Source of the DNA: Faeciplasma sp048393055 | GTDB taxonomy: Bacteria; Bacillota; Clostridia; Oscillospirales; Ruminococcaceae | Length of the DNA stretch: 64,000 nucleotides | NCBI GenBank assembly: GCA_048393055.1 | Contig: DBFJJS010000016.1 | Location: forward strand, 62,001 to 126,000 | Reading direction: 5' to 3' | Shown here: piece after piece, positions 25,988-34,593 of the stretch | Numbering within the stretch: position 1 is the first letter of the stretch | How the letters are laid out: each line of letters starts with the position of its first letter | Position numbers and translations under genes: made by a program | Notes under the pieces: model-generated | Databases searched by the model: none | What the model was told of the DNA's origin: nothing | Seen by the model: the letters and a program-made list of their open reading frames with translations, nothing else

Positions 25988-26615
25988 TATGCATCCCAAC
26001 ACGACATGCGGTAAACTTTTTACTTTTTGCGGCCTTGACGGCTGCGGAAAAACTACTATGCTCAACCGTCTCAAGGCTGATCTTGAAAAGGAAAATTACA
26101 AGGTAGCTGTTACTAAGCAGCCAACAGATTTTGTTCGCAACTCAAAGATTTTCAGAACCTATATGGACTCGCCGGACCATTATGCATACGACTACAGAAG
26201 CTTGTCTCTTCTTGCCGCGAGCGACCGGCTTCAGCATACAAGTAAGGCTATAGTACCGATGATGGATGACGGTAAGATTGTTTTAAGCGACAGATACTTT
26301 TATTCATGCCTTGCTAACCTTATGGCAAGGGGATATAGAGAAGATAAATGGATATATGAAGTGGCACAATCGTTAATAGAACCGGATGCTGCATTCTTCT
26401 TTGATCTTCCTGTAGCGGATGCGGTGAATCGCGTACGAAGCCGTCCTGCTGAAAGAAACAGATACATAGATATTGAGCTTCAATACTTGCTTCGCGAAGA
26501 GTATATTCAAATCTGCAGAGTAAATAGCGGAGTGCTTGTCCCTACAGATATTCCGGAAGATGAAAGCTATGAAATAGTAATTAATAAGGTGAAGGAGGTA
26601 TTAAAACATGCTTGA
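25974..26615 (+). CDS. Thymidylate-kinase-like P-loop kinase
   Basis: 213 residues. The P-loop is CGLDGCGKTTMLNRL, and a DR motif lies in LSDRYFYSCLANLMARGY, both as in dTMP kinases. The lid segment RVRSRPAERNRYIDIE is also of that family. Normal tmk genes sit with DNA metabolism genes; this one lies between a nucleotidyltransferase and an acyl carrier gene, so it more likely phosphorylates a pathway intermediate or a nucleotide cofactor for the cluster. The ATG at 25974 follows GAGGAGG. Overlaps its neighbours by 14 and 8 bp. Confidence 0.8.
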   Translation: MQKLNMHPNTTCGKLFTFCGLDGCGKTTMLNRLKADLEKENYKVAVTKQPTDFVRNSKIFRTYMDSPDHYAYDYRSLSLLAASDRLQHTSKAIVPMMDDGKIVLSDRYFYSCLANLMARGYREDKWIYEVAQSLIEPDAAFFFDLPVADAVNRVRSRPAERNRYIDIELQYLLREEYIQICRVNSGVLVPTDIPEDESYEIVINKVKEVLKHA

Positions 26616-26856
26616 GGAAAAAGTAAAGGAAGTTATAAGAGAAATAAGCGGCGTGGAAAATATAAAAGAATCGGATGATCTTCTTGATGACATAGGCCTT
26701 GATAGCCTGGGAATGGTAACATTGCTTGTTGAACTGGAAGACACTTTTTCAATAAAGATTGATGAGTCGGATATGAATCCGTTCGACCTTTTAACTGTAC
26801 AGGATGTTATTGATTTAGCAGAAAAATATACTGAGGTGCATAATGAGCAGAGTTGA
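26608..26856 (+). CDS. Dedicated acyl/peptidyl carrier protein
   Basis: 82 residues, acidic. The phosphopantetheine serine lies in DDIGLDSLGMVTLLVELED at about residue 35. It differs clearly from the acpP of the fatty acid operon (position 7216) and is flanked by an AMP-dependent ligase and a BtrH-like protein, so it should carry a starter unit in a separate pathway. GAAGGAGG lies before the ATG. Overlaps the kinase gene by 8 bp and the next gene by 14 bp. Confidence 0.9.
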   Translation: MLEEKVKEVIREISGVENIKESDDLLDDIGLDSLGMVTLLVELEDTFSIKIDESDMNPFDLLTVQDVIDLAEKYTEVHNEQS

Positions 26857-27835
26857 GCTTCCGCTTATAGAGCCGGTATATAGTACTCTTAACAGTCAGG
26901 CGTATGCAACAGCTATTTTTAAGGACAACGAATCAATTAAAAATTGGTGCCTAAATGATTCGACAATGCTTTTGTGCACAAAGAGGTTTCTATCAGGCTA
27001 TTCTTCACCGGAAATATATTTATTAAATTCCTCGTGGGTTGAGTGTCCGTACATTGATAAGCAGTGGTACGGATTAAGATTTGTAGACGGGTACATTAAT
27101 TACGTAATTAAACAAATGGTTAATGACGGTTATTATGTTTGCTTTTCGGGCGTAGATGATTATTATCTGGAAGGGAAAAGCTGGTATAAAAAACGCCACT
27201 TTGCTCATGATGGACTTGTCTTTGGCTATGATTCTGATTCAAAAACATACCTTATATATGCATATGACTCAGATTGGGTACTAAATAAACTGACAATATC
27301 TATGAAGTCTTTTGAAAAAGGAAGAAAAGCAGAGATTAAAGAGGGAATATACGGTTATATTTGTGGACTAAAACCGATGAAAGAAGAGGTTAAATTTAGT
27401 ACGCTCAAAGCAATAAAAAATATATCAAAGTATCTTGATTCTTCATTTGAAAAATACCCTGTAACAGAAGATGGACAGGTAAAGGGTATAGCCGTTCACG
27501 ACTATTTATCAATGTATGTTGATAAGCTTGCCGATGGGTCTATTTTATACAATAGGATAGACAACAGGGTATTTAGAATGGTGTGGGAGCATAAAAAAAA
27601 CATGCTTGAGCGTCTCAAAAGAATTGAAAAAGCATTGAAAATCGAAAGTAGATTAAGCGACGAATACGCAGAAATAGTTCACAACGCTGATACTGTAAGA
27701 ATGCTTTATGCCTCTCATTGCTTGAAACGCAGGGATTCTATACTTCCGGTGATCAGTAAAAAAATAATAAACATCAAGGAAAAAGAAACTGATTTGCTTA
27801 CAGAATTTATGGGTTGTGTTAAAAGGAGGAGTTAA
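26843..27835 (+). CDS. BtrH-like (papain-fold acyltransferase-type) protein, tentative
   Basis: 330 residues. I see RHFAHDGLVFGYDSDSKTYL near residue 125, resembling the histidine-bearing core of proteins related to the butirosin acyltransferase BtrH N-terminal domain, where an acyl group is moved from a carrier protein to an acceptor. The N-terminal half holds several cysteines (NWCLND, LLCTKR, VECPYID, YVCFSG), one of which could be the nucleophile. The C-terminal ~130 residues are mostly helical and charged. The position directly between a carrier protein and its likely ligase supports carrier-dependent acyl transfer. The family assignment is from memory of the motif and is uncertain. Confidence 0.45.
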   Translation: MSRVELPLIEPVYSTLNSQAYATAIFKDNESIKNWCLNDSTMLLCTKRFLSGYSSPEIYLLNSSWVECPYIDKQWYGLRFVDGYINYVIKQMVNDGYYVCFSGVDDYYLEGKSWYKKRHFAHDGLVFGYDSDSKTYLIYAYDSDWVLNKLTISMKSFEKGRKAEIKEGIYGYICGLKPMKEEVKFSTLKAIKNISKYLDSSFEKYPVTEDGQVKGIAVHDYLSMYVDKLADGSILYNRIDNRVFRMVWEHKKNMLERLKRIEKALKIESRLSDEYAEIVHNADTVRMLYASHCLKRRDSILPVISKKIINIKEKETDLLTEFMGCVKRRS

Positions 27836-27839
27836 AATT

Positions 27840-29216
27840 ATGCTATGGGAACGGATAAAAGCAGCGATGCTTGAGTCTATTAACAAAAAAATATTTGAAA
27901 AAGAAGCTAAAATGACTTATGAGGAGGTTGTTATCTATGCGGAATTATTTGCAAAAAGAATATGCAATGAAAAATGCTGTGCAATTCTTTGCAGCTCTGA
28001 AATGGCAGGCTCATTGGCTTTGTTGGCTTGCTTTGCAGCAGGGGTCACGGCTGTGCCGCTCTCGTCAAGATATGGCCAGGTTCATAGCAGCAGAATTATT
28101 GAAGCTATAGATCCAACCGCCATTATCACGGATTTTGACGGTGAACTCAGGATTATTCGTATATCTGATTCTACATATAAAGAGCCGGATGAACATCCAG
28201 CCCTTATAATGTGTACATCAGGAACAACCGGTAAGCCTAAGGGCGTAATGCTCAGCGAGAAAAATATTATCACCAATGTTACTGATATTGCAGCGTATTT
28301 TAATGTGGGTAATGATGATACCATTCTTATATCCAGACCGTTGTATCATTGCGCGGTTCTAACGGGAGAATTTATTCTTTCGCTGATTAAAGGGGCGTCC
28401 ATATGCTTTTATTCAGATAAGTTTAATCCAAAGGCGCTTTGGAATATTATCAACGAAAAAAATATAACTGTTTTCTGCGGAACGCCAACAATGCTTGAAA
28501 TGATGGCAAGGTATAAAAATGATAATTTGATCTGTCCTCTGAAAAAAATCAGCATTAGCGGTGAAAGACTCACTACTGCTGCAGCGGGCATTATCATAAA
28601 TAAGTTTAAATGCGTAGACATATTTAACGTATACGGATTGACTGAGGCGTGTCCCCGTGTCAGCTATCTTCCTCCGCACTTAATATGTAAATTTCCTTTT
28701 TCAGTCGGTTATCCTTTAAATTCTGTGAAGATCAAAATAATAAGAAATGACGGAAGCTTAGCAGAGCCCTTTGAAAAAGGTCTGCTTTGGGTAAAGGGCG
28801 ACAACGTGATGATAGGTTATTACAACGATCCTGAACTCACTTCAAAAGTCAAAGTAGACGGCTGGCTCTGTACGGGCGATGTAGCTTACATTGGACCGTA
28901 TGATCTGCTGTGTATTACAGGAAGAAACGATGATCTTATTATTCGTGCGGGCTTTAATATATACCCTCAGGAAATAGAAGAAATAATTAAAAAAGACTTA
29001 AGAGTAAAGGAGGTACTTGCATATGGCTTTGACACTCCTCGTTCTGGTATGCAAATAGGCATGAAAATATCTGGAGACTTTAAAAGTGTTCAAGAGGTTA
29101 GAAAGCTATGTATAAAGGTGCTTCCTTCGCATGAGATTCCTGCAAAAATTGAACTTCTTGACGAGCTCCCTAAAAATGCCTCGGGCAAAATAATCAGGAG
29201 AGCAAAAAATGATTGA
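27840..29216 (+). CDS. AMP-dependent ligase (ANL superfamily), probable carrier-protein loader
   Basis: 458 residues, short for the family. Motifs are MCTSGTTGKPKGVMLS (phosphate loop), NVYGLTEACPRVSYL, WLCTGDVAYIGPYDLL and PKNASGKIIRR with the catalytic lysine. The N-terminal subdomain is compact. The ATG at 27840 has AAAGGAGG upstream; it starts 4 bp after the previous gene and overlaps the next by 8 bp. Next to a dedicated carrier protein, it most likely activates a carboxylic or amino acid and loads it onto that carrier (inference). Confidence 0.88.
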   Translation: MLWERIKAAMLESINKKIFEKEAKMTYEEVVIYAELFAKRICNEKCCAILCSSEMAGSLALLACFAAGVTAVPLSSRYGQVHSSRIIEAIDPTAIITDFDGELRIIRISDSTYKEPDEHPALIMCTSGTTGKPKGVMLSEKNIITNVTDIAAYFNVGNDDTILISRPLYHCAVLTGEFILSLIKGASICFYSDKFNPKALWNIINEKNITVFCGTPTMLEMMARYKNDNLICPLKKISISGERLTTAAAGIIINKFKCVDIFNVYGLTEACPRVSYLPPHLICKFPFSVGYPLNSVKIKIIRNDGSLAEPFEKGLLWVKGDNVMIGYYNDPELTSKVKVDGWLCTGDVAYIGPYDLLCITGRNDDLIIRAGFNIYPQEIEEIIKKDLRVKEVLAYGFDTPRSGMQIGMKISGDFKSVQEVRKLCIKVLPSHEIPAKIELLDELPKNASGKIIRRAKND

Positions 29217-29811
29217 ATGTGAGCTTAAGGTTATGCTTTCGGCTGAAGAATACAAATCAATGCTCAATTTTAAAATGAAAGATATAAAAACAAGTATTCA
29301 TATAAATTATTATTACGATACAATTGATTTTAAAATGACTGAATGCGGCACAACCTATCGAATACGTAAAAAACACGACAGTTATGTCGCTACAGTAAAA
29401 AAACATTTGTACGGTGAAAACTTTAAAAGTGACGAAAAAGTCATTTACTTGGGAAAGACCTTTGATGACAAATGCTTTACTAGTCTGGGACTAACTTTAT
29501 TCGGAAGCCTGATAACAGAAAGATCAGTTATTATTTCAAACGACAAATTGGAAGTAGTGCTTGATAAAAATACATACCTTGATCGTATCGATTACGAGAT
29601 GGAGATAGAATGCCGTGAGGTACATGAAGAAACGGCTAAGTCTATGCTTAGAGAAATTGGAATAATGCTTCATCAGTATTGTACAGAAACAGATATTTAT
29701 GAATTTTGTGAAAGAATTAATTTTTCAAAAAATAAATCACAGCGTTTTTTTGAAAGGTTACAGTTTTTAACTAATGCAAAATATAATACGGTAACAAATC
29801 GACCTGATTAG
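29209..29811 (+). CDS. CYTH-domain protein (triphosphate tunnel metalloenzyme)
   Basis: 200 residues. The N-terminal MIECELKVML holds the ExExK signature (E3, E5, K7), followed by NYYYDT, RIRKKHDSYVATVKKH and a C-terminal DRIDYEMEIECREV acidic strand. This is the CYTH/TTM fold, which acts on triphosphates: thiamine triphosphate, inorganic triphosphate, or ATP to cAMP in class IV cyclases. It overlaps the ligase gene by 8 bp. Together with the kinase and nucleotidyltransferase it gives the operon three proteins of nucleotide/phosphate chemistry. Substrate unknown. Confidence 0.85.
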   Translation: MIECELKVMLSAEEYKSMLNFKMKDIKTSIHINYYYDTIDFKMTECGTTYRIRKKHDSYVATVKKHLYGENFKSDEKVIYLGKTFDDKCFTSLGLTLFGSLITERSVIISNDKLEVVLDKNTYLDRIDYEMEIECREVHEETAKSMLREIGIMLHQYCTETDIYEFCERINFSKNKSQRFFERLQFLTNAKYNTVTNRPD

Positions 29812-29856
29812 GCTGTAGTATTTGGATACAGCAGTAAATAGAAAGGATAGGCTTAT

Positions 29857-30534
29857 ATGTCAATAGTATATGGTGCAGATTCTATCATGCCTGCTAACAC
29901 AAAGCTCACTAATGGATATAACCTGTATGAGTGGGTAATGCGCAAGAGCTGTTTCCCATCGTTTTGGGCAAGAGATCTTACAGGAAACGCTTGCATAACA
30001 GAATCTGAAATAGAATTTTTAAGGAGCAAAAAATGTAGGATTGCTCTGGTATTCAGAGAACTTTCTGAAGAAGAAATATCTCAGAATGACGGCACTGCAA
30101 TCGCGATAAAAGCTGTTGAATCAGCAAAGGAATTAGGCGTCCCTCAGAATAAAGAAAAAGCCCTATTTGCATTCTTTAATCCTGAGTGGAGCGTTAATCA
30201 CAACTGGATGATAAGCTATGCAAGCTATCTTGTAAACAACGGATATATTCCGGGGTTTATCGGAAATACTGACTCTTCAAAGAATTTTAATTTTGGAAGG
30301 CAGTGTAGTCACTATGTTCAGGCAACAAGAGACATAGAGCAGCTTCATGCAAAATATTGGGCTACTGAACCTAAGTATTATTTTGACCCTGATGTATGGG
30401 CGCCGTATGCACCGTCCGAGCTTTTGCCTAAGGACATGCATCTTTGGAATTACGGTTCGATTGATTTTCACAGCATTCATGCTGAAAAGCTTTATGCCCG
30501 TGACGAATTTGTGATGGACTGCTTTATGGAATAG
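29857..30534 (+). CDS. DUF1906-like glycoside-hydrolase-fold protein
   Basis: 225 residues, no signal peptide. The start VYGADSIMPAN, the FWARDLTG segment, EIEFLRSKKCRIALVFREL and the repeated pattern of TIM-barrel strands (KALFAFFNPEW, GYIPGFIGNTD) resemble the DUF1906/Rv2525c group, related to GH25 lysozyme-type barrels. Such proteins are found beside RHS proteins, phage lysis genes and secreted wall enzymes. AAAGGA lies before the ATG. The 45-bp gap after the CYTH gene has only a weak hairpin, so it may be co-transcribed. Catalytic activity is not shown. Confidence 0.6.
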   Translation: MSIVYGADSIMPANTKLTNGYNLYEWVMRKSCFPSFWARDLTGNACITESEIEFLRSKKCRIALVFRELSEEEISQNDGTAIAIKAVESAKELGVPQNKEKALFAFFNPEWSVNHNWMISYASYLVNNGYIPGFIGNTDSSKNFNFGRQCSHYVQATRDIEQLHAKYWATEPKYYFDPDVWAPYAPSELLPKDMHLWNYGSIDFHSIHAEKLYARDEFVMDCFME

Positions 30535-30544
30535 GAGTGGGAAT

Positions 30545-30961
30545 ATGATTGCTTCACAATACAAAAATATTATTCAGTGGACACTTTGTAATGGAGAAAT
30601 CAATGAAATCGGAGATCCTCTAAACATGGCAAGAAAAATATTTGATAATCTTGGCGTTGCGTTTCCTAAGGGTGACTTAACTAAAATTATAGACATTCTG
30701 AAAAGCAGCTCTTATATGGGCTGGAGACCATGCGCAAAAGAGGATGTTCAAAAATATGCCGATTTAGGTGTAGCGTCTATCGGCATTGACCTAAATCACA
30801 TTGTTATTATTCTGCCTGACGATAAAATAAGCAACTTTGCTTATGATAAATCGTTGGAGCAGATTACAAATGACATTGCTAAACACATATCTGCTATTGC
30901 AGACGAAGAAAGCCATGAAATGCTTTTCTTCGTTTACAGCTATGGTTATATCATTAATTAA
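30545..30961 (+). CDS. Uncharacterised 138-residue protein
   Basis: No sure family. A notable stretch is SSSYMGWRPCAKEDVQKYAD then GVASIGIDLNHIVIILPDD, a cysteine followed by alternating strands, which could suggest a papain- or amidase-like small enzyme or an associated accessory protein; this is only a guess. No signal peptide or membrane helix. It starts 10 bp after the DUF1906-like gene with AGGAG upstream and ends 21 bp before the RHS gene, so it is probably part of the same transcript. Confidence 0.6.
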   Translation: MIASQYKNIIQWTLCNGEINEIGDPLNMARKIFDNLGVAFPKGDLTKIIDILKSSSYMGWRPCAKEDVQKYADLGVASIGIDLNHIVIILPDDKISNFAYDKSLEQITNDIAKHISAIADEESHEMLFFVYSYGYIIN

Positions 30962-30982
30962 TATGAAAGGATGAATTAAAAA

Positions 30983-33900
30983 TTGAGTACAACAATAATA
31001 ACGGGAACAGTGCCTACTGTATATCCAAGTAATAGCGGCAGCAACTCAAGCTGCTGTCCCACTACTCCAACGACAGGCGGCGGATCTTCCGGCGAGTATC
31101 CCGAGGTATGTCCTGGAGGTTCGGGGACAAGCGAAGACTGCGATTCAACTGTAGGAGGCAATACCGGCGGCGGATCTTCCGGCGAGTATCCCGAGGTATG
31201 TCCTGGAGGTTCAGGGACAAGCGAAGACTGTGATTCAACTGTAGGAGGCGGTAATTCCGGCGTGCATACCGACCCGACAATACCGCCAGACATAGGAGGA
31301 GATAGCTGTTCAACCGACTGCTCTGAAAATGAATCTGGTTGTGAATCAGGTGAGCACACTGATCCTACCAATCCTGGCATTGGAGGAGAGAGTACTACCG
31401 ACGGTGAGTATAGCACTATACCGGCTCCGCCTATTGGAAGTACAGTAACTACAACAATCGATAACGGCTCGGGCAAGCAGAACGAGGTAACAGTTCCAAG
31501 TAGCAGCACTGTAGAAGCTCCCAAGAAAAATACTGCCGCATCAAATCATTCCGAGGATAAACACGCTGATCCTGTAGATGTATTTACCGGTGCACATACT
31601 ATCTCTGTTAACCTTATTAATCTATATGGCGGACAGAATATTACTCTTGTGGCCCGCTACAACTCAGGAAAACTTGTAATGGGTTCTTTGGGAATTGGCT
31701 GGTATCACGATTATGAAAAGCATCTGCTTATTACTGACTCACTCATTCAGGCATATGACACTCCGTCAACTTATGATGAGTTTACAACGTCAGACGGAGG
31801 AGTCACGTATAGCTGTACCGCTCAAAACAAGCGAGGTTACGTAATTACCAGGACGGAAGCCGGAGGATATTGCCTTAATTGCAATTCTGAAAGATTTGAG
31901 AACTATGATTCAAGTGGTAAGTTAATAAAAATAACTAACCATCAGGGCTATGCTGTAGAGATACATTACTTTACAGGATATATGAGCATAAGGGATGTGA
32001 CGGCAGGAAAGGATATTGTTCTTGTTAAGGATGAATCCGACAAGGTGATATATGTAAGGGAATATGACTTGTCAGGAAAAGAGCCTATTCGTCAGGCTGA
32101 GCTTCAGTATATAAACGATTATCTTGTCAACATCAGGGATGTAAATGGCAATTGCCTTACGTATTCATATAATTCAGACGGAAGGATTAAATATGGAATA
32201 GATTCAAACAATGTAAAGTACTTTGAAAACACATATGATCCTTCAGGCAGAGTAATCAGCCAAAAGGACGGTGTTGATTCCGATCCAACGGAGTTTGTAT
32301 ATGATGGATTGACTAGAAAAATCACTAACAGAAACGGCGATTTGAGTATTCGTGTTTATAATGATTATGGACAGCTTCTCAAATATACTGATGAAAATGG
32401 CAATGATAAAGAGTACATATACGATTCCTACGGAAATACAATCAAAGAAATTGACGCGAAGGACAACATAGTTACAAAGGAATACAACAGCTTCAACAAA
32501 CCGACAAAGATTAGTGATAAGAACGGCAATGAAACTATCTTTGAATACGATGCTAACGGCAATGTTACATGCATTAAGTATCCCGGAATCACCAATTCTG
32601 AGACATTTGCTTATGATTTATCTAACAGGATCATTAAGCATGTAGATTTGAGAGGCTTGATTACGGTTTATGAATATGATGCTAACGGTATGCCTCTGAA
32701 AAAGATTTTGAAGAAGTCAGAAGCAGATTCCAGCCCAAGGACTATTCTTTATTCCTATGTAAACGGTCTTTTAGTGTCCGAAACAGATGCTAAGGGCAAT
32801 GTAACTTCGTATGCATATAATTCATTGGGGCAGATGATTAAAAAGACAGACAGCTGCGGTAATGAAACAGATTATGAATATGACCTTTCCGGCAATATTA
32901 CTAAGGTTACATATCCGAATGAAAGCTTCGTAAAGTATATTTATGACTGTAACTACCAGAAAATTTCTTCAACCGACGCTAATGGCAATGTAACAGAGTA
33001 CAGTTACAACGGTAACATGAAGAACACTTCCATTAAGCTGCCGGATGAAAATGTCGTGACCTATGAATATGATTCTGAGGATAGGCTAATAAAAGAAAAG
33101 GATCAGCTGAATAATGCCGTAACATATACTTATGACAGTGCGGGCAGAGTTGTATCAAAGAAGCTTCCCGACAACGCAGAAACAACCTATGTTTATGATT
33201 CGGTAGGAAATGTCGTTAGTGAAACAACTTCTGCCGGAGCGGTGATAGTTAAAACATTTGATAATAACGGAAATGTTTTGAGCGTACAGGTTAAAGATAG
33301 TGAAGGCAATCCATACAATGATGTTATTACAGGCTATGAGTACGATGCATTGAACCGTGTTACCAAGCTAACAAAACAGGCAGGCTCAAGTGTTCTTAAT
33401 ACTACTGTTTACGTTTATTCTCCTGTCGGCGACGTTGTCTCTGAAACCGTGACAGCCGATGGAAAGACTTATTCTAAGAGCTATACTTATGATATCTACG
33501 GCAATAAGCTGACAGAAACAGATGCTAACAACAACACAACCACGTATACATATGATGTCAACAACAATTTGATAACAATAACCGATGCATTGGGAAATAC
33601 AACTCAAAACACCTACGACAGCCTCAATCGCCTTGTTCAGGTGAAAAATGCAAGAAACGCGGTTGTTACATATGGCTATGACGCTTTGGGCAGAAGAACT
33701 ACGGTTACCGATGCAAGAGGCAATTGCTTCACTACCGAGTATGACTCCAACGGCAACATACTAAGCATTACCGATCCTGATGACAACACCATTAAGGAAT
33801 CCACATTTAATTGCCTTAACCTTCCTGTTACCGTGACTGACCCGTCTACCGGAACTACAACATATGAATACAATGCAATAGGCAAGCCGCAAAAGATTAC

Positions 33901-34477
33901 CGACCCTCTGAACAATTATAAGACGCTTGGATATAATTCAAGAGGCATGAACACCTCTGTTACCGAGCCTACCAACACGACAAGCACAGCTTCATACAAC
34001 TCCCTCGGAAAGATTACGGAGCTAAGCGGTCCGAACGGAGGAAAGACGACCTATACATACGACATAATAGGCAGGCTGACAAGCGAAACAACGCCTTCTG
34101 GAGGCACGGTAAGCTATGAATACAACGCAAATGGAGTAATGTCCAAGGTAACTAATGCGAGAAACCAGGTAAAGAATATCAATTATGATTCAATAGGCAG
34201 GATTACAAGCTATACAAGCCCTGACGGAGTGGCGTCGTTTACATATGACAATAACGGCAACATTCTTACAGCAACCGATTTGGGGGGAACGGTGACCCGA
34301 ACATATGACGCCCTGAACAGGGTCCTTACCTACGAGGATACCCATGGTAAGATGGTCAAGTACGAATATGACACAGTCGGAAATATCATCAAGCTGACAT
34401 ATCCCGATAATACGGCAGTATGCTATGAATATGACCGTATAATTTCAAACTTTCTTCTTAAATATACAGCGCTTTAA
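30983..34477 (+). CDS. RHS/YD-repeat protein, C-terminal core missing
   Basis: 1164 residues. Residues 1-150 are a Gly/Ser/Cys-rich low-complexity leader with a duplicated 30-residue unit. At about 195-275 an RHS N-terminal domain begins HADPVDVFTGAHTISVNL, with SLGIGWYHDYEKHL. Many YD repeats follow to the end (for example YEYDANGNVT, YTYDSAGRVV). The protein ends at NTAVCYEYDRIISNFLLKYTA without the conserved RHS core box and without a variable toxin domain. The TTG start is supported by a homologous ATG start in the gene at 34594. No classical signal peptide is visible. Family members form shells around toxins or act at the cell surface. Confidence 0.88.
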   Translation: MSTTIITGTVPTVYPSNSGSNSSCCPTTPTTGGGSSGEYPEVCPGGSGTSEDCDSTVGGNTGGGSSGEYPEVCPGGSGTSEDCDSTVGGGNSGVHTDPTIPPDIGGDSCSTDCSENESGCESGEHTDPTNPGIGGESTTDGEYSTIPAPPIGSTVTTTIDNGSGKQNEVTVPSSSTVEAPKKNTAASNHSEDKHADPVDVFTGAHTISVNLINLYGGQNITLVARYNSGKLVMGSLGIGWYHDYEKHLLITDSLIQAYDTPSTYDEFTTSDGGVTYSCTAQNKRGYVITRTEAGGYCLNCNSERFENYDSSGKLIKITNHQGYAVEIHYFTGYMSIRDVTAGKDIVLVKDESDKVIYVREYDLSGKEPIRQAELQYINDYLVNIRDVNGNCLTYSYNSDGRIKYGIDSNNVKYFENTYDPSGRVISQKDGVDSDPTEFVYDGLTRKITNRNGDLSIRVYNDYGQLLKYTDENGNDKEYIYDSYGNTIKEIDAKDNIVTKEYNSFNKPTKISDKNGNETIFEYDANGNVTCIKYPGITNSETFAYDLSNRIIKHVDLRGLITVYEYDANGMPLKKILKKSEADSSPRTILYSYVNGLLVSETDAKGNVTSYAYNSLGQMIKKTDSCGNETDYEYDLSGNITKVTYPNESFVKYIYDCNYQKISSTDANGNVTEYSYNGNMKNTSIKLPDENVVTYEYDSEDRLIKEKDQLNNAVTYTYDSAGRVVSKKLPDNAETTYVYDSVGNVVSETTSAGAVIVKTFDNNGNVLSVQVKDSEGNPYNDVITGYEYDALNRVTKLTKQAGSSVLNTTVYVYSPVGDVVSETVTADGKTYSKSYTYDIYGNKLTETDANNNTTTYTYDVNNNLITITDALGNTTQNTYDSLNRLVQVKNARNAVVTYGYDALGRRTTVTDARGNCFTTEYDSNGNILSITDPDDNTIKESTFNCLNLPVTVTDPSTGTTTYEYNAIGKPQKITDPLNNYKTLGYNSRGMNTSVTEPTNTTSTASYNSLGKITELSGPNGGKTTYTYDIIGRLTSETTPSGGTVSYEYNANGVMSKVTNARNQVKNINYDSIGRITSYTSPDGVASFTYDNNGNILTATDLGGTVTRTYDALNRVLTYEDTHGKMVKYEYDTVGNIIKLTYPDNTAVCYEYDRIISNFLLKYTAL
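31076..31249 (+). repeat. Duplicated 90-bp unit in the RHS leader
   Basis: Two copies with a 90-bp period (31076-31158 and 31166-31249) differ at only two bases, encoding GGGSSGEYPEVCPGGSG and on. The near identity points to recent duplication. Confidence 0.9.
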
Positions 34478-34593
34478 TCTGTCAATAAAATCAGTGTCAT
34501 ATTGAAATAAGGACTCAGGTTGTCCTATTTAGAAAATAAAATAGAGTAGCAACATAAAAGTAATATCTTTGTTGCAGAAAGGACGACCTAAAA

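Noticed and set aside
31076..31249. CRISPR-like repeat
   Set aside because: Two long in-frame copies inside a coding sequence without spacers; a protein repeat.
30976..31524. 182-codon minus-strand Pro/Ser-rich frame
   Set aside because: Mirror of the Gly/Ser repeat leader of the RHS gene; repeats explain its length.
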